Below, piece after piece: positions 60,063 through 64,000 of a DNA stretch of 64,000 nt (its first letter is position 1; the number at the start of each line of letters is the position of its first letter). The notes beneath the pieces were generated by a model. The model did not search any database. It was not told the origin of the DNA and was given only the letters and a program-made list of their open reading frames with translations. Location of the stretch: the NCBI GenBank assembly GCA_964634605.1, contig CAZWLJ010000008.1, forward strand, positions 14,800 through 78,799, given 5' to 3'. The translations under genes were made by a program, and so were the position numbers. This DNA is from UPXZ01 sp964634605. Lineage in GTDB: Bacteria; Bacteroidota; Bacteroidia; Bacteroidales; Paludibacteraceae.

Positions 60063-61667
60063 ATGGAAAACAAAAACAAAGCCCTCCCGAACCTGCCGGA
60101 TCCGGAAAGGGCTGATCAAAACAAACTGCGCAAAAATACCCGCTTTATAGAGCTGATGCAACAGGATATTGATCAACATCAGGCGTATTTTGAGGCAATG
60201 AAACCTGAAAGTCCGGAAACAAAGGAGGTAAAGGAAAAACTTGAAACACTGGAAACTCACGAAAGTCAGGAAACACAGAAACTATCAAGCTCCGTTGAAC
60301 ACGCCGAGATCTTATCCCTGTTGATTGAGCAAATCGTTGAAGTCCGTTTTCGGGAAGTCGTAGGGATAACCGACGAGAACCAGAAGCTCGCAAAGAAACA
60401 CTACCTGGTCTGCTGCATTGAAAATGTGCTGGAAACAGCACATCAATGCCACTGGGGCATCTGCCGCCATCACAACTTCATCTATCTGTACAACAGTCAG
60501 TACTGGAGTCTGATAGATAAAGCAGAAATTGAAGGATTCCTGGGCGTAGCCGCCGAGAAGATGGGTGTGGACAAGTACGATGCCAGGCATTACATGTTCC
60601 GCGAGCAACTCTTCAAGCAGTTTCTGGCTGTTGCCAACCTGCCCAAGCCCGTTCCGTCCGATGAAGTGGTGTACATCAATCTGTTGAACGGCACCTTTGA
60701 GATAAGCACGCAGAAGCAAATACTCAGACAGCCCGACAGACACGATTTTATGACCTATCAGCTCCCCTTTGGCTACGACGTGAATGCCACCTGCCCCATG
60801 TTCGATCGCTACCTCAATACGGTACTGCCCGACAAGGAGCGGCAATACATCCTGGCCGAATACCTGGGTTCCCTGTTCATAAAATCATCCAGACTGAAAC
60901 TCGAAAAAGCCCTGCTGCTCTACGGAAGCGGAGCCAACGGCAAATCGGTTTTCTTTGAGATTGTGAATGCCCTGCTGGGCGGAACGGAGAATGTCAGCAG
61001 CTACTCCCTGCAGGCACTGACCAACGAAAACGGATATTACCGGGCCATGCTCGCTAACAAACTGGTCAATTATGCCAGTGAAATAAACGGGAAGCTCGAA
61101 ACCTCCATTTTCAAGCAGTTAGTTTCCGGTGAACCTGTCGAAGCCCGGCTCCCTTACGGGGATCCCTTCACGATGACAGACTACGCCAAACTCATTTTCA
61201 ACTGCAATGAACTGCCCAAGGATGTGGAACAAACTCCCGCTTACTTTCGCCGGCTGCTCATCATCCCCTTCGATGTCACCATTCCCGAAGGGGAACAAGA
61301 CAAGGAACTGGCCCGAAAGATCATCGATAGTGAACTCTCCGGAGTATTCAACTGGATTCTCGAAGGGCTCAAGCGGTTGCTCTCTCAGAAGAACTTCACC
61401 CACAGCGAAGCAGTGGATCATCAGATTGAATTATACAGGAAACAATCCAATTCGGTTCAGCTCTTTCTGGATGACGAAAGTTATGAAAAATCCATAGAAG
61501 GCTACGAAGACTTCAAATCGGTTTATTCCTCGTACCGAACCTATTGCCTGGACAGCGGATACCGCCCGGTGGCTAAGCGGACTTTCGGCGAAAGACTCAA
61601 AGCCATCGGAATTGAAACCGAGAGAAAGAATTTCGGTGTCGTGATTTACCTGAGAAAAAGGTTTTAA
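60063..61667 (+). CDS. SF3 helicase of the D5/P4 (phage/plasmid primase) type, without primase domain
   Basis: 534 aa. Residues ~25-80 are a charged coiled coil. From ~90 to 270 there is a D5_N-type region. The helicase core has Walker A GSGANGKS (288-295), an acidic site in VNYASEINGKLE, the sensor IFNCNELP, and DVTIPEGEQDKELARKII. The C-terminal ~90 residues form a winged-helix tail (SVYSSYRTYCLDSGYRPVAKRTFGERL). SF3 helicases open the origin for their own element. The usual primase domain is absent; the zinc-ribbon/Toprim protein encoded 1.2 kb downstream could supply priming. Confidence 0.92.
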   Translation: MENKNKALPNLPDPERADQNKLRKNTRFIELMQQDIDQHQAYFEAMKPESPETKEVKEKLETLETHESQETQKLSSSVEHAEILSLLIEQIVEVRFREVVGITDENQKLAKKHYLVCCIENVLETAHQCHWGICRHHNFIYLYNSQYWSLIDKAEIEGFLGVAAEKMGVDKYDARHYMFREQLFKQFLAVANLPKPVPSDEVVYINLLNGTFEISTQKQILRQPDRHDFMTYQLPFGYDVNATCPMFDRYLNTVLPDKERQYILAEYLGSLFIKSSRLKLEKALLLYGSGANGKSVFFEIVNALLGGTENVSSYSLQALTNENGYYRAMLANKLVNYASEINGKLETSIFKQLVSGEPVEARLPYGDPFTMTDYAKLIFNCNELPKDVEQTPAYFRRLLIIPFDVTIPEGEQDKELARKIIDSELSGVFNWILEGLKRLLSQKNFTHSEAVDHQIELYRKQSNSVQLFLDDESYEKSIEGYEDFKSVYSSYRTYCLDSGYRPVAKRTFGERLKAIGIETERKNFGVVIYLRKRF

Positions 61668-61697
61668 AATAGCGAAAAAAAATGTTTTTAAATGACA

Positions 61698-61756
61698 TCA
61701 CATTCTTCACTTCGTGCATTTTTTTCTTCAAAGAGTGGATTGAGTGAGCATTGTGA
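61698..61756 (+). repeat. Hairpin repeat copy A (no following gene)
   Basis: Arm TCACATTCTTCACT (61698-61711) faces AGTGAGCATTGTGA (61743-61756), an imperfect stem with two mismatches. Its 5' part and flank repeat the copy B sequence nearly base for base (61681-61722 against 61768-61809). It ends without the GATACC-A-tract and without an ORF. Confidence 0.75.
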
Positions 61757-61783
61757 GCAAAAAAATAATGTTTTTAAATGACA

Positions 61784-61842
61784 TCATATTCTTCACTTTG
61801 TACATTTTATCTTTCAAAGCGTGCATTTAGTGAAGAATGTGA
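61784..61842 (+). repeat. Hairpin repeat copy B, upstream of the 69-aa zinc-ribbon gene
   Basis: Arms TCATATTCTTCACT (61784-61797) and AGTGAAGAATGTGA (61829-61842) pair at 14 of 14 positions counting one G-U. Followed by TACCC, an A-run, and the ATG 25 nt later. Confidence 0.85.
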
Positions 61843-61867
61843 TACCCAAAAAAAAGAAAATATTTTC

Positions 61868-62077
61868 ATGGAAAAATTCAAAGAATATCGCCTGAGGCGC
61901 TTTAATGGCATAGCCACACGCCGAACTTGTCCGGTGTGTAAAGTGAAACACTGTTTTATCCTGTACCTGAATATCAAAACAGGCGAACCGATTAATTTCA
62001 AAGTCGGCAAATGCAACCGGGTAAAAGAGTGCGGATATCACCTCACACCCAAAAAATACTTTACAGTTTACCAATAA
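61868..62077 (+). CDS. Small zinc-ribbon protein of the element (69 aa)
   Basis: From ATG 61868; the frame extends upstream through hairpin B, which is unlikely to be coding. The whole protein is one zinc-ribbon module: CPVC at the start, LYLNIKTGEPINFKVGKC, then CGYHLTPKKYF. It matches the N-terminal module of the primase-like protein at 62838 and both modules of the protein at 62173. A primase-type zinc ribbon that binds DNA is a reasonable reading. No other domain is present. Confidence 0.75.
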   Translation: MEKFKEYRLRRFNGIATRRTCPVCKVKHCFILYLNIKTGEPINFKVGKCNRVKECGYHLTPKKYFTVYQ

Positions 62078-62092
62078 ATTTTACTAATCCCT

Positions 62093-62150
62093 TCACATGG
62101 TTCGCTTCGTACATTTTTGATTGAAAGAGTGCATTTAGTGAATCATGTGA
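62093..62150 (+). repeat. Hairpin repeat copy C, upstream of the double zinc-ribbon gene
   Basis: Arms TCACATGGTTCGCT (62093-62106) and AGTGAATCATGTGA (62137-62150) pair at all 14 positions with two G-U. Followed by TACC, an A-run, and the ATG 22 nt later. Stem bases differ from copies B and D but remain paired. Confidence 0.85.
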
Positions 62151-62172
62151 TACCAAAAAAACAAAATATTTT

Positions 62173-62694
62173 ATGAACAATAACAACAAACCTTATCTGC
62201 AGCCCTTCAGAGGCAAAGCGATACATCGCACTTGTCCGGCTTGCAAAGCAAAACGAAGTTTTAGACTCTACCTGGATGGGAAAACCCATAAACCGATAAA
62301 CATTAAGGTTGGCAAATGCATCCGGAAGACGGAATGCGGGCATCATTTCACTCCCGACCAGTTACAGTGTATCACCAAAAAGTGGAATAGAATCAGACGC
62401 ATTGGTCGCAACCGCCAATACGCTCCCAAAAGACCATTCTACAAACAAAGTTACCTGAGTAAAAAGAAATACGCTGAGATATTTGATTTTAAGCCGCCTG
62501 TTCTGGATCCTTATACCGGTCCCGATTCACGTCACACCTGTCCGGCTTGCGGTGAACATAGTTTCGCGTTTTACCGCAGTCCTTACAACAACTCAGAAGT
62601 GAACGACAGAGTCGGAAAATGCGATCGGGTAAAAGAATGCAGGTATCACCTTACATCCAGGAAGTATTATATTAATTTGAAAAAAAGGTATTAA
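62173..62694 (+). CDS. Double zinc-ribbon protein of the element
   Basis: 173 aa. Two modules: residues ~8-62 (PYLQPFRGKAIHRTCPACK, VGKCIRKTECGHHFTP) and ~115-173 (DSRHTCPACGEH, VGKCDRVKECRYHLTSRKYY), joined by a basic Arg/Lys/Tyr-rich linker. The first module opens with the same PYLQP-RGKA segment as the primase-like protein downstream. Probably binds DNA or RNA through zinc. It is preceded by hairpin C and followed by hairpin D. Confidence 0.75.
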   Translation: MNNNNKPYLQPFRGKAIHRTCPACKAKRSFRLYLDGKTHKPINIKVGKCIRKTECGHHFTPDQLQCITKKWNRIRRIGRNRQYAPKRPFYKQSYLSKKKYAEIFDFKPPVLDPYTGPDSRHTCPACGEHSFAFYRSPYNNSEVNDRVGKCDRVKECRYHLTSRKYYINLKKRY

Positions 62695-62702
62695 GAATCC
62701 CT

Positions 62703-62812
62703 TCACATTGTTCGCTTCGTACTGTTTTGATTGAAAGAATGCATGTCCTATTTTGATTGAAAGAATGCATGTCCTGTTTTGATTGAAAGAATGCATGAAG
62801 TGAACAATGTGA
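62703..62812 (+). repeat. Hairpin repeat copy D with internal triplication
   Basis: Outer arms TCACATTGTTCGCTTC (62703-62718) and GAAGTGAACAATGTGA (62797-62812), 16 bp with one G-U. The loop holds three copies of a 26-bp unit starting at 62725, 62751 and 62777 (core TTGATTGAAAGAATGCAT), where copies B and C have one. Followed by TACCC, an A-run, and the ATG 25 nt later. Confidence 0.88.
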
Positions 62813-62837
62813 TACCCAAAAAAAACATTATTTTTTC

Positions 62838-63827
62838 ATGTCCCCTTATAAGAAACCCTACCTTCAGCCCTACCGGGGGAAAGCAACAGTACACGATTGC
62901 CCCTCTTGTGGCGCTAAAAAACGCTTTACGCTTTATATCAACGGTGATACCTGTGAACCCATTCATCCAACAGTTGGTAAATGCAGCCGGGTACTAAAAT
63001 GCGGGTATCATTATCCACCCAGACAGTATTTTCTGGATCATCCGGAACTCCGTATGGACGCTGTGAATAACATCTCAAACCGACCTGTAAATCATGCTGT
63101 CAATCCTCTATTTAAACCCAAACCGGCTGTATCTCCCAATGAACCTCCCGGGCTTATTCCTTTCTGGTACGTTGAAAAATCAGCCGGTTACCGGAGTCAC
63201 TTTGTCCGTTATCTCTGCGAATTTATGACTGAAGAACAGATTCAATGGATTGGCGAGCATTACGCCCTGGGAGCCACCAGGAACCACGAAGTAATCTTTT
63301 GGCAGATAGACATCAGTGGCAAGGTTCGGACGGGTAAGATCATGCAGTATAATCCTCAGACAGGTAAAAGAATCAAGTCTAAAAGCGGTGCCATCAACTG
63401 GGTGCACAACAAACTGAAATACGCCAGCCAACTGCCGGAAGACTTTAATCTCAGGCAATGTTTCTTTGGAGAACACCTGATGAAGATCTACCCGGGTAAA
63501 ACGGTTGCCATTGCCGAGAGTGAGAAGAATGCCGTTGTTGCCAGTGTATTCATCCCCGAATTGATCTGGCTCAGCTGCGGGAATCTGAACGGACTGTCCA
63601 TCGAGAAATGCAAAGTCCTTGAAGGGAGAAATGTGATTTTATTTCCCGATCTGAAAGCCTTTAACGTCTGGTCAGAGAAGGCTACTGAGATTCAAAAACA
63701 ATGCAACTGTCATGTCCGGGTCTCAAATCTGTTGGAGAACATAGCCTCCGATGATGAAAAAAGCAAGGGAGAAGATATTGCGGATTTTATAACCAGGCAG
63801 AATAAGGTAAACCATTTCTCAATGTAA
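62838..63827 (+). CDS. Zinc-ribbon plus Toprim-like protein (primase candidate, DUF6371-like)
   Basis: 329 aa. Residues 1-65 form the zinc ribbon (Cys21, Cys24, Cys49, Cys55, His58; PYLQPYRGKATVHDCPSC...GKCSRVLKCGYH). About 105-205 is a middle region (LIPFWYVEKSAGYRSHFVRYL, EVIFWQIDISGKVRTGKIMQYN) like the DUF6371 segment of Bacteroidales element proteins. From ~215 a Toprim-like fold follows: TVAIAESEKNAVVASVF with the catalytic-type Glu, IWLSCGNLNGLS, and VILFPDLKAFNVW with the acidic pair. It probably makes primers for the SF3 helicase upstream. The Toprim reading is inferred from motif order. Confidence 0.8.
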   Translation: MSPYKKPYLQPYRGKATVHDCPSCGAKKRFTLYINGDTCEPIHPTVGKCSRVLKCGYHYPPRQYFLDHPELRMDAVNNISNRPVNHAVNPLFKPKPAVSPNEPPGLIPFWYVEKSAGYRSHFVRYLCEFMTEEQIQWIGEHYALGATRNHEVIFWQIDISGKVRTGKIMQYNPQTGKRIKSKSGAINWVHNKLKYASQLPEDFNLRQCFFGEHLMKIYPGKTVAIAESEKNAVVASVFIPELIWLSCGNLNGLSIEKCKVLEGRNVILFPDLKAFNVWSEKATEIQKQCNCHVRVSNLLENIASDDEKSKGEDIADFITRQNKVNHFSM

Positions 63828-64000
63828 TGTAATGTAAAATCTAATATAAAGTGCTGTTTATCCGTCTGAATACAGACCGATACGCGGATAATGCGAAACC
63901 CATTTTTTCGTTTCACTCCACTCCATTTCGGTTTCAGATATTTCTAATCTAATTTAGTTTTTGGGGGCTGCCACCGTCCCTATGCCGATAGTTTTAATTC
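63828..64000. other. Non-coding right edge of the window
   Basis: A short TAATG tandem (63826-63838) and AT-rich sequence follow the last gene. No ORF or terminator was recognised before the window ends, still inside the element. Confidence 0.5.

Larger units (their letters stand above)
56509..64000 (+). mobile_element. Integrated mobile element (integrase to primase-helicase module), right end outside window
   Basis: The run tyrosine integrase, unknown protein, HTH proteins, SF3 helicase and zinc-ribbon/Toprim protein, all on the plus strand, is typical of integrative mobilisable or satellite-like elements in Bacteroidales. No mobilisation, structural phage or antibiotic-resistance gene is visible yet. 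The left boundary lies somewhere between the PPOx gene (56102) and the integrase; the right end and att duplication are not in the window. No tRNA was found at the left end. Confidence 0.8.

Noticed and set aside
62725..62797. CRISPR-like short repeats (three 26-bp units)
   Set aside because: The units are directly tandem with no unique spacers, lie inside the loop of a larger hairpin, and no cas gene is near.
57924..63827. Anti-phage defence island within the element
   Set aside because: No nuclease, methylase, reverse transcriptase or known defence domain was recognised; the genes fit integration and replication.

Overview
The window looks like a chromosomal segment of a Bacteroidota species, most likely order Bacteroidales. 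The reasons are: type IX secretion genes (PorW/SprE and PorX), an ArgF' transcarbamylase of the Bacteroides succinyl type, a purH-mreB-mreC-mreD-mrdA-rodA block, DUF4251 and BNR/GH20 glycan proteins, a T9SS type-B (CHU_C-like) C-terminal domain, no obvious Shine-Dalgarno sequences, and many upstream TAnnTTTG elements of the Bacteroidota sigma factor type. I cannot name the genus from the sequence. No tRNA, rRNA or CRISPR array was recognised.

Layout. 1-5.3 kb: porW (cut by the left edge) and porX. 5.4-12.8 kb: argF', apt, argB, an esterase-like hydrolase, a GH20 hexosaminidase and argE; the three arginine genes fit the acyl (probably succinyl) route of arginine synthesis. 12.8-17.1 kb: a GH33-like sialidase, a DUF4251 lipoprotein and two SDR-type oxidoreductases. 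17.1-17.5 kb: a non-coding AT-rich tract with a cluster of DnaA-box-like 9-mers, a candidate oriC. 17.5-28.5 kb: nadA, a U32 protein, dusB, an M13 peptidase, and the minus-strand run mnmG-uvrC-tsaE plus a 59-aa basic protein; two parS-like palindromes lie between mnmG and uvrC. 28.5-32.1 kb: a cupin / DUF438-hemerythrin-PAS / DUF1858-DUF2249 operon, a decayed HhH gene and asd. 32.2-38.6 kb: a secreted lamin-tail protein and six FKBP-family genes in tandem, two of them lacking the catalytic domain. 38.8-48.2 kb: Lrp/AsnC regulator, trpS, purH and the elongasome genes. 48.2-56.1 kb: small conserved proteins, a five-gene minus-strand operon (YgjP-like metallopeptidase, BNR lipoprotein, BASS transporter, GNAT, dgt), a LolD-type ATPase and a PPOx-fold protein.

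From about 56.3 kb to the right edge lies an integrated mobile element: a tyrosine integrase preceded by four copies of an 11-bp repeat, an unknown 408-aa protein, five TTACCTTA repeats, two small HTH proteins, an SF3 (D5/P4-like) helicase, and a run of zinc-ribbon proteins ending in a zinc-ribbon/Toprim-like primase candidate. The most unusual structure is here. Each of the three zinc-ribbon genes is preceded, 22-25 nt before its ATG, by a variant of one long hairpin whose stem bases change in a compensating way between copies. A fourth hairpin has no gene after it.
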